A stretch of DNA of 64,000 nt, from the NCBI RefSeq assembly GCF_002236115.1, contig NZ_NIWT01000001.1:952251-1016250 (forward strand), read 5' to 3'. Below the pieces are notes generated by a model. It saw only the letters and a program-made list of their open reading frames with translations. It had not been told where the DNA came from and searched no databases. Positions 18,496-27,181 of this stretch are shown here, piece after piece (the first letter of the stretch is position 1; each line of letters begins with the position of its first letter). Position numbers and translations under genes: made by a program. Origin of the DNA: Pseudomonas jessenii. GTDB lineage: Bacteria > Pseudomonadota > Gammaproteobacteria > Pseudomonadales > Pseudomonadaceae.

Positions 18496-19770
18496 ATGGC
18501 CGATCTGTCGATTGTCTTCGCCGGCATCAAAGCACCCAATCCATTCTGGCTGGCCTCCGCGCCGCCGACCGACAAGGCCTACAACGTGGTCCGCGCCTTC
18601 GAGGCCGGCTGGGGCGGCGTGGTCTGGAAAACCCTGGGTGAAGACCCGGCGGCGGTGAACGTGTCGTCGCGCTACTCGGCGCACTTCGGGGCTAACCGGG
18701 AGGTACTGGGCTTTAACAACATCGAGCTGATCACCGACCGCTCGCTGGAGATCAACCTGCGGGAAATCACCCAGGTCAAAAAGGACTGGCCGGACCGTGC
18801 GCTGATCGTGTCCTTGATGGTGCCCTGCGTCGAAGAATCCTGGAAACACATCCTGCCGCTGGTGGAAGCCACTGGCGCCGACGGCATCGAGCTGAACTTC
18901 GGTTGCCCCCACGGCATGCCGGAACGCGGCATGGGCGCGGCGGTCGGCCAGGTGCCGGAATACGTGGAACAGGTCACCCGCTGGTGCAAGACCTATTGCT
19001 CGCTGCCGGTGATCGTCAAGCTCACGCCGAACATCACCGACATCCGTGTCGCCGCCCGCGCCGCCCACCGTGGTGGTGCCGATGCGGTGTCGTTGATCAA
19101 CACCATCAACTCGATCACCAGCGTTAACCTCGAACGCATGGTCGCCAATCCCATGGTCGGCAGCCAAAGCACCCACGGCGGTTACTGCGGCTCGGCCGTC
19201 AAGCCGATAGCCTTGAACATGGTCGCCGAAATCGCCCGCGACCCGCAGACCCAAGGCCTGCCGATCAGCGGGATCGGCGGCATTGGCAACTGGCGCGATG
19301 CGGCGGAATTCATCGCGCTCGGCAGTGGCTCGGTGCAGGTCTGCACGGCGGCGATGCTGCATGGCTTCCGGATAGTCGAAGACATGAAGGACGGCTTGTC
19401 ACGCTGGATGGACAGTCAGGGCTATGCCAGCATTTCGGAGTTTTCCGGCCGCGCGGTGGGCAACACCACGGACTGGAAGTACCTGGACATCAACTACAAG
19501 GTGATCGCGAAAATCGATCAGGAGGCTTGTATCGGTTGCGGTCGCTGCCATATCGCTTGTGAGGACACCTCGCACCAGGCCGTGGCCAGCCTCAAGCAGG
19601 CGGATGGCACTCACAAGTATCAAGTGATCGATGAGGAGTGCGTGGGCTGCAACCTGTGCCAGATCACCTGCCCGGTGCAGGACTGCATCGAGATGGTGCC
19701 GGTGGAGACTGGCAAGCCGTTCCTGGACTGGAATCATGATCCGAGGAATCCGTATCACGTCGGTCCTTGA
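18496..19770 (+). CDS. preA: dihydropyrimidine dehydrogenase, catalytic subunit PreA
   Basis: 424 residues; FMN-containing catalytic subunit. The dihydroorotate-dehydrogenase-like barrel carries the active-site cysteine loop NFGCPHGMPERGMGAAVGQ, and the C-terminus has two ferredoxin-like clusters, CIGCGRCHIACEDTSHQ and CVGCNLCQITCPVQDC. It begins immediately after the preT stop, so the two subunits are translated in tandem. Cytosolic; reduces uracil and thymine to the 5,6-dihydro forms that the upstream dihydropyrimidinase then opens. Also known as pydA in Pseudomonas. Confidence 0.96.
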   Translation: MADLSIVFAGIKAPNPFWLASAPPTDKAYNVVRAFEAGWGGVVWKTLGEDPAAVNVSSRYSAHFGANREVLGFNNIELITDRSLEINLREITQVKKDWPDRALIVSLMVPCVEESWKHILPLVEATGADGIELNFGCPHGMPERGMGAAVGQVPEYVEQVTRWCKTYCSLPVIVKLTPNITDIRVAARAAHRGGADAVSLINTINSITSVNLERMVANPMVGSQSTHGGYCGSAVKPIALNMVAEIARDPQTQGLPISGIGGIGNWRDAAEFIALGSGSVQVCTAAMLHGFRIVEDMKDGLSRWMDSQGYASISEFSGRAVGNTTDWKYLDINYKVIAKIDQEACIGCGRCHIACEDTSHQAVASLKQADGTHKYQVIDEECVGCNLCQITCPVQDCIEMVPVETGKPFLDWNHDPRNPYHVGP

Positions 19771-19794
19771 AATCTGCGGCGTCTGAACCGGCGC

Positions 19795-19888
19795 CATCGC
19801 GAGCAAGCTCGCTCCCACAGTGGATTTGTGTCGTACATCAAACCTGAGTACACCAATGATCCCTGTGGGAGCGAGCTTGCTCGCGATG
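19795..19888. repeat. REP pair, reversed topology
   Basis: Complement copy 19795-19819 and direct copy 19864-19888, between the convergent preA and TetR genes. Confidence 0.92.
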
Positions 19889-19912
19889 AGGCCGGCCACT
19901 GCAGCACAAATC

Positions 19913-20533
19913 TCAAGGCTCCAACCCGATCCCCCGCAAAATCACACTGGTCACCGTCTGCACCGCTTTCTCGAACTGCATGTCCGACAGCGGCTGATGG
20001 TCGTTGAGAATGTTCACCTGGTGATCGAAGTCGGCGTAGTGCTGGGTCGAGGCCCAGATCATGTACAGCAGGCTCGAGGGCTCCACCGGCAGGATGCGTT
20101 TGTCGTCCACCCACTGGCGGATTTTCGCTTCCTTCATCTTGGCCCAGTCGTACAGGCTCGCATCCAGCGCTTCGCCGAGGGTCGGCGCGCCATGGATGAT
20201 TTCGTTGGCCCAGACTTTCGAGCCATAGGGCCGGCTGCGGGAATGGTTCATCTTGGCGCGGATGTAGCTGCTGAGCACCACACGCGGGTCATCGAACATC
20301 TCGAAGCACAGCGCATCCTGCTTCCAGACTTCCAGCAAGTCGAACAGCACGGCGCTGTACAACTCGGTCTTGGTGCTGAAGTAGTAGTGCAGGTTGGAGC
20401 GCGGCAGTTGTACTTCAGCGGCGATGTCGGCCATGGCGGTGCTGCCAAAGCCCTTTTCAGCGAAGACTTTTTCCGCCCCCAGCAGGATTTTTTCGACGTT
20501 ACTGCGACGAATCTCGATCTTGTGATTGCCCAT
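19913..20533 (-). CDS. TetR-family regulator, RutR-like, probable pyrimidine-catabolism repressor
   Basis: 206 residues from the ATG at 20533 (MGNHKIEIRRSN). The N-terminal HTH (ILLGAEKVFAEKGFGSTAMADIAAEVQLPRSNLHYYFSTKTELY) is followed by a C-terminal domain with RPYGSKVWANEIIHGAPTL and YMIWASTQHYADFDHQV, close to the YcdC/RutR C-terminal family, whose E. coli member senses uracil and thymine. It is convergent with preA at the end of the pyrimidine cluster, so control of the divergent promoter at 14973-15525 is the natural proposal; a perfect RutR box (TTGACCA-N2-TGGTCAA) was not found. Frame extends to 20551 but lacks a better start. Confidence 0.85.
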   Translation of the reverse strand: MGNHKIEIRRSNVEKILLGAEKVFAEKGFGSTAMADIAAEVQLPRSNLHYYFSTKTELYSAVLFDLLEVWKQDALCFEMFDDPRVVLSSYIRAKMNHSRSRPYGSKVWANEIIHGAPTLGEALDASLYDWAKMKEAKIRQWVDDKRILPVEPSSLLYMIWASTQHYADFDHQVNILNDHQPLSDMQFEKAVQTVTSVILRGIGLEP

Positions 20534-20668
20534 GCGGATCCCCGACAACAACGTTGAGCAAGACTAGCATCCGCTCTGGATCGCGGCGACAGGGGAAAAC
20601 GAAACTTCGTGCAGCCACTGTCGTAAAGCTAAACTCTGCGCACTTGGAAACTGCCTGAGGTACCCACG

Positions 20669-20737
20669 ATGTTGCTCAAGAAAACCCTGACCGTCGCGGC
20701 CCTGCTCGGCACGCTGCCGCCGATGATTTCCAGCTGA
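20669..20737 (+). pseudogene. 22-codon remnant resembling a signal peptide
   Basis: A ribosome-binding-like CTGAGG lies seven bases before an ATG that opens MLLKKTLTVAALLGTLPP, a lysine-plus-hydrophobic start like a Sec signal peptide, then stops at TGA after 22 codons. A REP composite begins 13 bases later. I read it as the 5' stub of a lost exported-protein gene, cut off next to the repeat insertion; a genuine tiny peptide is possible. The rest of the 393-base gap 20534-20926 holds only the REP composite. Confidence 0.35.
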
Positions 20738-20750
20738 CAATCCAATCCCT

Positions 20751-20888
20751 TGTGGGAGCGAGCTTTTGTGGCGAGGGGGCTTGCCCCCGTTAGGCTGCGC
20801 AGCAGTCGTAAATATAAACTCCTCGATATGCCTGAAAGTCGTAGGGGCCGCTTCGCGACCCAACGGGGGCAAGCCCCCTCGCCACAGG
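20751..20888. repeat. composite REP pair: main-type fragment fused to GTGGCGAGGGGGCTTGCCCCC type
   Basis: The left end TGTGGGAGCGAGCT is the start of the main REP but switches at about 20765 into TTGTGGCGAGGGGGCTTGCC, a second REP family of fluorescent pseudomonads. Its complement GGGGGCAAGCCCCCTCGCCAC closes the unit at 20888. This is the only copy of the second family in the window. Confidence 0.85.
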
Positions 20889-20926
20889 GAACGGTGCAAG
20901 CCTTGAAAATCACACAGCAGGTCAAC

Positions 20927-21817
20927 ATGTCGCTAACACTGATCGAACTCGAAGACGAATTCACCCGCCTCATCCTCGCGCCCGAGCTTGGCGCCAGCAT
21001 CGTCAACTGGACGGTGCGCAGCACCGGACAGCCCTTGTTGCGCCACAGTGATGCCCATGCCCTGAACACCGGCCTGCCCGGCAAACTCGGCTGCTTTCCC
21101 TTGATCCCCTGGTCCAACCGCATCGCCGATGGCGGTTTCGATTGCCCCGATGGCTGGCTGGCACTGGCGCCCAACAGCCTCACCGATCCCCTGCCGATTC
21201 ACGGCAGCGCCTGGCAGCAGGCGTGGGACATGGTTTCCCGGTCGGAAAATGAAGTGATCCTGCAACTCGACAGTACAGCCCTCTTCGCTTATCGCGCCCG
21301 GCAACGTTTCCATTTGAGCGCGGGCAAGCTGAGCATCGAACTGCACGTCACCCACCTGGCCGAGCACGCTGCGTGGCATGGCCTGGGATTACATCCGTAT
21401 CTGCCACGCACCGCGAACACCCGACTACAGGCACCCGCCCGGCATGTGTGGTTGTGCGACAGGGCAAAACTGCCGACAGAACTCAGCGCATTGCCGCTCG
21501 AGTGGGATTTCCAGCATCTGAAGGCATTGCCCGAATCGCTGGTGGACAACGGCTTCTGCGAATGGAACGGTCACTGCCTGATCGAGCAAGCGGATCTTGG
21601 TTACACGCTCGACTGCCAGGCCACCGGCAGCGATTACTACCTGCTGTACTGCCCCGTGGGCCTGGAGTTTTTCTGCATCGAACCGGTGAGCCATCCGATC
21701 AACGCGCACCACCTGCCCGGTCGGCCGGGGTTGCGTTTGCTGGAACAGGGCCAATCCACCGAACTGGGTTTCACCCTGCAGTATCGACCGCTTCAGGCAG
21801 ATGCTCCCAACAGTTGA
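20927..21817 (+). CDS. aldose 1-epimerase family protein (galactose-mutarotase-like)
   Basis: 296 residues of the galactose mutarotase-like fold, cytosolic. Typical elements are FPLIPWSNRIADGGF (sugar-binding arginine), IHGSAWQQAWDM and the catalytic-type histidine in LGLHPYLPR; the base glutamate probably lies in LEFFCIEPVSHPINAHH. Such proteins interconvert anomers of aldoses or act as glucose-6-phosphate epimerases. I place the start at 20927 (MSLTLIELEDEFTRLIL); the frame runs back to 20750 but that extension is the translated REP repeat. The 3' end overlaps the convergent kinase gene by 25 bases. Confidence 0.85.
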   Translation: MSLTLIELEDEFTRLILAPELGASIVNWTVRSTGQPLLRHSDAHALNTGLPGKLGCFPLIPWSNRIADGGFDCPDGWLALAPNSLTDPLPIHGSAWQQAWDMVSRSENEVILQLDSTALFAYRARQRFHLSAGKLSIELHVTHLAEHAAWHGLGLHPYLPRTANTRLQAPARHVWLCDRAKLPTELSALPLEWDFQHLKALPESLVDNGFCEWNGHCLIEQADLGYTLDCQATGSDYYLLYCPVGLEFFCIEPVSHPINAHHLPGRPGLRLLEQGQSTELGFTLQYRPLQADAPNS

Positions 21818-23529
21818 CTCAATACCGCTCGCAACTTGCCAGGCTTCACCGGTTTGTTCAGCAAGGGTGCGTTGAGCCGCTGCAACGCACGCCGACATTG
21901 GTCGGTGCGGTCGGCGGTAATGATCACCGCGGGAATGTCCTGGTGGAAATGCTCGCGTAAATGTCGCACCACATCACAGCCGACCACCCCGTGATCGAGG
22001 TGGTAGTCCGCGAGAATCAGCTCCGGCGCCTGTCCGCGTAACGCTGCCAGTGCGGCCGCTTCATCGGTGGCGACCAGAACGTCGCAGCCCCACTGCCCGA
22101 GCAACGCGCCCATGCTTTCGAGAATGCTCACTTCGTTGTCGATCACCAGCAGACGGCGGCCCGGCAGCGGATTGCCGGTACCCGGTTGTGGTACCGCCTG
22201 GCTCACGGGCAACGGAACCTCGTCGGATATCGGCACCTCGATGCTGAACATCGAACCCCGCCCCGGCAACGAGTACACGCCGACTTTATAGCCAAGGATC
22301 TTGGCGATGCGCTCGACAATCGCCAGCCCCAGGCCCACGCCCTTGCGGTCGGCGGCGCGACCGACATCCAGTTGGTTGAACTCGAGGAAGATCGAATCGA
22401 GCCGGTCGGCGGCGATGCCACGCCCGGTGTCCCAGACCTCCAGGCGCAACATCTCGCCCCGACGCCTTACCGCCAGCAGGATGCTGCCTTCATCGGTGTA
22501 GCGGCAGGCATTGCTGAGAAAGTTGCGCAGGATCCGCGTCATCAGGCGCAAGTCGGTGCTGATGGCGTAATCGGCCATGCGCACCCGCAGGTTCAAGCCG
22601 GCCGCCTGGGCGACGGACTGGAACTCCGACACCAGCGGCCCCAGCAGTTCATCGAGTCGGTACGACGCGATGTCCGGCTTGACCGCGGCCTGATCGAGCC
22701 GGGAAATGTCGAGCAGATCCGTCAATAGGTCTTCGGCCCCTTCCAGGGCCTGGTGAGTGCGCTCCACCAGCACCTGTTCGGCTTCCGGCAATTGGCGTTC
22801 GCGCAAGGTCGAAACCAGCAACCGCGCGGCGTTCAGCGGTTGCAGCAGGTCGTGGCTGGCGGCGGCGAGGTATTTGTCCTTGCTGTGATTGGCGGCCTCG
22901 GCGGCATCGCGGGCATCGCGCAAGGCCTTGGCGATCTGTTTACGCTGGGTAATCTGCTGCTGAAGGTTACGGTTGGCTTCGAGCAGTTCATTGGTGCGCG
23001 CGACGACGCGCAGCTCCAGTTCGTCATTGAGTTGCTGCAGGCGTTGCTGGGCCTGTTTGCGCTCGGTGATATCGGAAACGAACCCCTCCACCAGGCCTTC
23101 CTGGCCAGGTTTGAGCAGCAGGTTCATCAACACATCGAGATGGCTGCCGTCCTTGCGCCGCAAGCGGGTTTCATAGCCGTGCAGGCTGCGCTGGTGCCTG
23201 AGGATCTCGCCGATGTTTTCCAGCTCCTGCGCGCCGTCGACAAACAGGGCGCCGGCCAGGTCGGTCAGGGAGAACAGCACCTCCTGCGGGTCCTGATAGC
23301 CAAGCATGCGTGCCAGCGCCGGGTTGGCGGCACGCATGCCATCGTGCAGGCTGGCCTGGAAGATACCGTGCACCGCGTTTTCGAACAGCCACTTGTAGCG
23401 GTTACGCTCGGCTTCCAGATCATCCAGGCGCGCGGCCAGTTCCGGGTAATGACTCTTGCGCGCCGAATGGCTGCCCAGCCCCAGCAGCCCGGCCAGGGCG
23501 CGTTGTTGCTCGTCAGAGGGCTTCGCCAT
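21793..23529 (-). CDS. ercS: PAS hybrid sensor histidine kinase/response regulator, ErcS-like
   Basis: 578 residues, soluble (no membrane segment). Order: N-terminal region, PAS/PAC (about 40-165, ending FVSDITERKQAQQR), coiled coil, HisKA with phospho-acceptor His226 in AAASHDLLQPLNAARL, HATPase (NACRY, DTGRGI, GVGLGLAIVERIAK), then a receiver domain (LLVIDNEVS, LILADYHLD, LLNKPVKP). It overlaps the Fe-ADH gene by 17 bases, as ercS does with ercA in the P. aeruginosa exa region as I recall, so it is probably part of ethanol-oxidation control. It is a paralogue of the kinase at 40876-43509: the HisKA boxes are nearly the same. Start MAKPSDEQQ at 23529. Confidence 0.85.
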   Translation of the reverse strand: MAKPSDEQQRALAGLLGLGSHSARKSHYPELAARLDDLEAERNRYKWLFENAVHGIFQASLHDGMRAANPALARMLGYQDPQEVLFSLTDLAGALFVDGAQELENIGEILRHQRSLHGYETRLRRKDGSHLDVLMNLLLKPGQEGLVEGFVSDITERKQAQQRLQQLNDELELRVVARTNELLEANRNLQQQITQRKQIAKALRDARDAAEAANHSKDKYLAAASHDLLQPLNAARLLVSTLRERQLPEAEQVLVERTHQALEGAEDLLTDLLDISRLDQAAVKPDIASYRLDELLGPLVSEFQSVAQAAGLNLRVRMADYAISTDLRLMTRILRNFLSNACRYTDEGSILLAVRRRGEMLRLEVWDTGRGIAADRLDSIFLEFNQLDVGRAADRKGVGLGLAIVERIAKILGYKVGVYSLPGRGSMFSIEVPISDEVPLPVSQAVPQPGTGNPLPGRRLLVIDNEVSILESMGALLGQWGCDVLVATDEAAALAALRGQAPELILADYHLDHGVVGCDVVRHLREHFHQDIPAVIITADRTDQCRRALQRLNAPLLNKPVKPGKLRAVLSQLLGASA

Positions 23530-24676
23530 AGACGACCTCGACATCACGCTGGCTGGATTCGCGCGGGTTGGTCAGGATGCACGGATCGTGCATCGCATGC
23601 TGCGACAGGAACGGAATATCCGAGGTCCTGACGCCATGCAAACCGAGGGTTTCGTGAAAGCCGATGGCGTGCTTGAGGGCGATCAGGTGTTCGACCAGGC
23701 GCCCACAGATCTGCCGGTGATTCAGGCCTCGGCAGTCGATGCCGAAGGTCTCGGCGATCACCTTGAAGCGCTCCGGTGCCGAGTTGTAATTGAAGGCCAC
23801 CACATGCTCGACGAGCACCGCGTTGCACAGGCCGTGGGGCAGGTCCAGAAAGCCGCCGAGGCTGTGGGACATGGCATGCACGGCGCCCAGGATGGCGTTG
23901 GAAAACGCCAGCCCGGCCTGCATGCTGCCGAGCATGATCTTCTCGCGCAGGGCGATGTCGGTCGGGTTGGCGATCATTTGCACCAGATTGCCATTGATCA
24001 GGCGCATCGCCTCCAGCGCATGGGGGTCGGTCAACGGCCCGTGGCCGGTGGACACGAAGGCTTCGATGGCATGCACCAACGCGTCGATGCCGGTACAGGC
24101 CGACAGGAACGGGTCCATGCTCAGGGTGGTTTCCGGATCGATCAGCGAAACGTCCGGCACCACGGCCTTGCTGACGATGGAGAACTTCATGCGCTCCTGC
24201 TGATTGGAAATGATCACGAATTGCGAGACATCGGCCGAGGTGCCGGCGGTGGTCGGAATCAGGATCAGCGGCGGGCTGGGCACACGGATGGTGTCCACGC
24301 CCTCGAAATCGAGAATGCTGCGGCCGTGGGCGACGACGATGCCGATGCCTTTGCCGCAGTCCATCGGGCTGCCACCACCGACGGCGACGATCACGTCGCA
24401 GTGGTTTTCCCGGTACATCTCGGCACCGAGCATCACCTCTTCGACCCGTGGGTTGGGCGAGACATCGCTGTACAGGCAGTATTCGATGCCCAGCGCTTGC
24501 AGGCTGGCCTCGACATCGGCGACCCAGCCGGCGGCGATCACGCCGGGATCGCTGACCACCAGCACCTTGCGTGCGCCAAAGGTCTTGGCGTAATTGCCGA
24601 CACTGTGCCGGCTACCGGCACCGAAGATGATTTCAGGGGAAACGAACTTGCGCAGCTGGTTGAGACTCTGGCTCAT
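23513..24676 (-). CDS. ercA: iron-containing alcohol dehydrogenase, ErcA-like
   Basis: 387 residues of the Fe-ADH (type III) family. NAD site GGGSPMDCGKGIG near residue 95; metal-ligand region DLPHGLCNAVLVEHVVAFN. Cytosolic. In P. aeruginosa ErcA is required for expression of the ethanol-oxidation genes and acts with ErcS; the P. putida homologue sits beside the ped cluster. The start at 24676 (MSQSLNQLRKFVSPEIIF) has AGGCTTTCCA upstream; a 22-codon extension is rejected. It is separated from pqqE by a REP pair, and a CGAATGC box lies 58 bases upstream of its start. Confidence 0.9.
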   Translation of the reverse strand: MSQSLNQLRKFVSPEIIFGAGSRHSVGNYAKTFGARKVLVVSDPGVIAAGWVADVEASLQALGIEYCLYSDVSPNPRVEEVMLGAEMYRENHCDVIVAVGGGSPMDCGKGIGIVVAHGRSILDFEGVDTIRVPSPPLILIPTTAGTSADVSQFVIISNQQERMKFSIVSKAVVPDVSLIDPETTLSMDPFLSACTGIDALVHAIEAFVSTGHGPLTDPHALEAMRLINGNLVQMIANPTDIALREKIMLGSMQAGLAFSNAILGAVHAMSHSLGGFLDLPHGLCNAVLVEHVVAFNYNSAPERFKVIAETFGIDCRGLNHRQICGRLVEHLIALKHAIGFHETLGLHGVRTSDIPFLSQHAMHDPCILTNPRESSQRDVEVVYGEAL

Positions 24677-24733
24677 TGGAAAGCCTGTTTTTATTGTTTT
24701 GGAAGGTAGAAACCACACTAAACCATCCAGCTG

Positions 24734-24740
24734 CGAATGC
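24734..24740 (-). promoter_or_regulatory. CGAATGC box upstream of ercA
   Basis: On the coding strand GCATTCG, 58 bases from the ercA start. The same 7-mer occurs 55-80 bases upstream of pqqA, exaC and nosP. Confidence 0.4.
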
Positions 24741-24787
24741 AATCAGACCAAGGTCATCCGCCCTATTCTGCGAACGCCGCAGCCCCC

Positions 24788-24877
24788 TGTGGGAGCGAGC
24801 TTGCTCGCGATAGCTGCATCACAGTCGACATCAATGTTGATTGTGCCGACCTCATCGCGAGCAAGCTCGCTCCCACA
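24788..24877. repeat. REP pair (REPIN-like), main subtype
   Basis: Direct copy from 24788, complement ending 24877; spacer with GTCGACATCAATGTTGATTG, a near-palindrome shared with other main-type pairs. It lies between pqqE and ercA. Confidence 0.92.
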
Positions 24878-24896
24878 GGGGATTTATGTCGCCAGA

Positions 24897-26039
24897 CTAA
24901 CCGCGATAGATCAGCTGCGAAGTCTTCGCATTGCGCAGCGTCAGGTGTTCGATCCCCATCCCTGGCACCTCGGCTTCTTCGCGGGCCTTGAGGATCACGC
25001 CGTGGTGCGGCGACTTGCTGCACACCGGGTCGGCATTGCTGGCATCGCCAGTCAGCATGAAAGCCTGGCAGCGGCACCCGCCCAGGTCCTTGTGCTTTTC
25101 ATCGCAGGAGCGGCACGGCTCCTTCATCCACTCATCACCGCGAAAACGATTGAAGCCGAACGAGTCGTTCCAGATGTGCGAGAGGCTGTGCTCGCGCACG
25201 TTGGGAAACGCTACCGGCAACTGCCGGGCGCTGTGGCAAGGCAAGGCCGTGCCGTCGGGGGTGATGTCAAGAAACAGGTTGGCCCAGCCGTTCATGCAGG
25301 TCTTGGGGCGTTCCTCGTAGTAGTCCGGGGTGACGAAGATCAACTTGCACGGGTGGCCCTGAGCTTCAAGCCGCTGGCGATACTCGTTGGTGATGCGCTC
25401 GGCACGTTGCAATTGCTCCCGTGTGGGCAACAGGCCGACGCGGTTGAGTTCAGCCCAGCCATAGAACTGGCACGTGGCCAATTCGACGAAATCCGCTTCC
25501 AGCTCCAGGCACAACTCGATGATCTGCGCGATCCGGTCGATGTTGTGCCGATGGGTGACGAAGTTCAGCACCATCGGATAGCCCTGGGCTTTCACCGCAC
25601 GGGCCATGGCGAGTTTCTGGGCAAAGGCCTTGCGCGAGCCGGCCAGCATGTTATTCACCGCTTCGTCGGCGGCCTGGAAGCTGATCTGGATATGGTCCAG
25701 CCCGGCCACCTTGAAGTCGCGCACCTTCTGCTCGGTCAAACCGATGCCCGAAGTGATCAAATTGGTGTAGTAACCCATGTCTCGCGCGGCCTTGATCAAC
25801 TCGGCGAGGTCCTGACGTACCAGCGGCTCGCCACCGGAAAAGCCCAATTGCGCGGCGCCCATGTCCCGCGCTTCGCGGAATACGCGGATCCATTCTTCCG
25901 TGCCCAGTTCCTCACCGTGCCGGGCAAAGTCCAACGGATTGGAGCAATACGGGCATTGCAACGGACAGCGGTAGGTCAACTCGGCGAGCAGCCACAACGG
26001 CGGTCCGGGCAGCGTCTCACTCGATCCAGAATTGCGCAT
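24897..26039 (-). CDS. pqqE: PQQ biosynthesis radical SAM enzyme PqqE
   Basis: 380 residues. It cross-links the Glu and Tyr side chains of the PqqA peptide in the first committed step of PQQ synthesis, working with PqqD. The radical SAM triad is Cys25, Cys29 and Cys32 ([11 protein letters not shown]). C-terminal SPASM-type cysteines follow in [37 protein letters not shown] and the late CSKS. The ATG at 26039 overlaps pqqD by 23 bases and has GGAGGTGGCC in front, so it is translationally coupled. Last gene of pqqABCDE. Confidence 0.97.
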   Translation of the reverse strand: MRNSGSSETLPGPPLWLLAELTYRCPLQCPYCSNPLDFARHGEELGTEEWIRVFREARDMGAAQLGFSGGEPLVRQDLAELIKAARDMGYYTNLITSGIGLTEQKVRDFKVAGLDHIQISFQAADEAVNNMLAGSRKAFAQKLAMARAVKAQGYPMVLNFVTHRHNIDRIAQIIELCLELEADFVELATCQFYGWAELNRVGLLPTREQLQRAERITNEYRQRLEAQGHPCKLIFVTPDYYEERPKTCMNGWANLFLDITPDGTALPCHSARQLPVAFPNVREHSLSHIWNDSFGFNRFRGDEWMKEPCRSCDEKHKDLGGCRCQAFMLTGDASNADPVCSKSPHHGVILKAREEAEVPGMGIEHLTLRNAKTSQLIYRG

Positions 26040-26289
26040 GGGCCACCTCCAGAAACGCCAGCACGTCTTCGTCGATCCCGGGTACGCCGGGGAAATTCGC
26101 GCTCAATCGATCAATGATCGCTGCCACGCTGCGCTGGCCATCCACCAGGTCGAGAATCTGCCCGGCGCTGCTGTTGAGCTTGATCATGCCTTCGGGGTAC
26201 AGCAGCACGTGGCAATCCTGACGGGGCTCCCATTGCAGACGAAAACCACGACGCAAGGCCGGTGACTGCTGGCGATTGATCAGGCTCAC
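26017..26289 (-). CDS. pqqD: PQQ biosynthesis peptide chaperone PqqD
   Basis: 90 residues, winged-helix RiPP recognition element that binds PqqA and presents it to PqqE. The sequence [41 protein letters not shown] and [12 protein letters not shown] matches the family end to end. It starts with GTG at 26289, overlapping the pqqC stop by four bases (GTGA). The open frame extends far upstream across pqqC, but only this part has the PqqD pattern. A separate protein here, not fused to PqqC or PqqE. Confidence 0.93.
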   Translation of the reverse strand: MSLINRQQSPALRRGFRLQWEPRQDCHVLLYPEGMIKLNSSAGQILDLVDGQRSVAAIIDRLSANFPGVPGIDEDVLAFLEVAHAQFWIE

Positions 26290-27038
26290 AGGGCTATCCC
26301 CCGGTGCCAGACGTTGTCGCCGGTGACCGTGTGATAAGGCGGGCGCGCAAGTTCGTAGGCCATGCTCATGGCATCGAGCATGCTCCACAGCACGTCGAGC
26401 TTGAATTGCAGGATCTCCAGCATGCGTTGTTGCCCCTCGGCCGTCACGTAGTGCGCCAGGGTAATGCGCAAGCCATGCTCGACATCGCGCCGCGCCTGAC
26501 TCAGGCGCGTGCGGAAATAGTCGTAGCCGGCGACGTCGATCCACGGGTAATGGGTCGGCCAGGCGTCGAGTCGCGACTGATGGATCTGTGGGGCAAAGAG
26601 TTCGGTCAGCGAACTGCTGGCCGCTTCCTGCCAGCAGGCGCGACGGGCGAAATTGACATAGGCATCCACCGCAAACCGCACCCCGGGCAGCACCAGTTCC
26701 TGGGAGAGGATCTGCTCGCGATCCAGGCCCACGGCTTCGCCCAGGCGCAGCCAGGCTTCGATTCCGCCCTCGCTGCCGGGGACGCCGTCGTGGTCGAGAA
26801 TCCGTTGCAGCCACTCCCGGCGCACGTCGCGGTCCGGGCAGTTAGCCAGGATCGCGGCGTCCTTCAGGGGAATGTTGATCTGATAGTAGAAGCGATTGGC
26901 GACCCAGCCCTGGATCTGCTCGCGGCTGGCGCATCCGGCGTACATCGCTTGGTGGAAGGGATGGTGGATATGGTAGTAGGCGCCCTTGGCGCGCAGGGCG
27001 GCTTCGAATTCTGTGGGGGACATGGGGGTGTCAGTCAT
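26286..27038 (-). CDS. pqqC: pyrroloquinoline-quinone synthase PqqC
   Basis: 250 residues; cofactor-free oxidase of the TENA/heme-oxygenase-like fold that catalyses ring closure and eight-electron oxidation in the last step of PQQ synthesis. Recognised by [29 protein letters not shown] and [28 protein letters not shown]. The start at 27038 ([22 protein letters not shown]) follows CCGGAGAACAAA; an upstream extension would be translated REP. Length equals the family norm. A REP pair separates it from pqqB, though the two should be in one operon. Confidence 0.97.
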   Translation of the reverse strand: MTDTPMSPTEFEAALRAKGAYYHIHHPFHQAMYAGCASREQIQGWVANRFYYQINIPLKDAAILANCPDRDVRREWLQRILDHDGVPGSEGGIEAWLRLGEAVGLDREQILSQELVLPGVRFAVDAYVNFARRACWQEAASSSLTELFAPQIHQSRLDAWPTHYPWIDVAGYDYFRTRLSQARRDVEHGLRITLAHYVTAEGQQRMLEILQFKLDVLWSMLDAMSMAYELARPPYHTVTGDNVWHRGIAL

Positions 27039-27078
27039 TTTGTTCTCCGGGAATTTTTGCGGTGCCTGCGCTGGCCCT

Positions 27079-27170
27079 ATCGCGAGCAAGCTCGCTCCCA
27101 CAGGTGTTCGGTGGGAACACAAATTTCATGTACTGCAGAAATCCATTGTGGGAGCGAGCTTGCTCGCGAT
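27079..27170. repeat. REP pair, reversed topology, inside the pqq operon
   Basis: Complement copy 27079-27102, direct copy 27147-27170, between pqqB and pqqC. As a transcribed double hairpin it may lower or stabilise expression of pqqCDE relative to pqqAB. Confidence 0.92.
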
Positions 27171-27181
27171 AGAGCCTTTGG

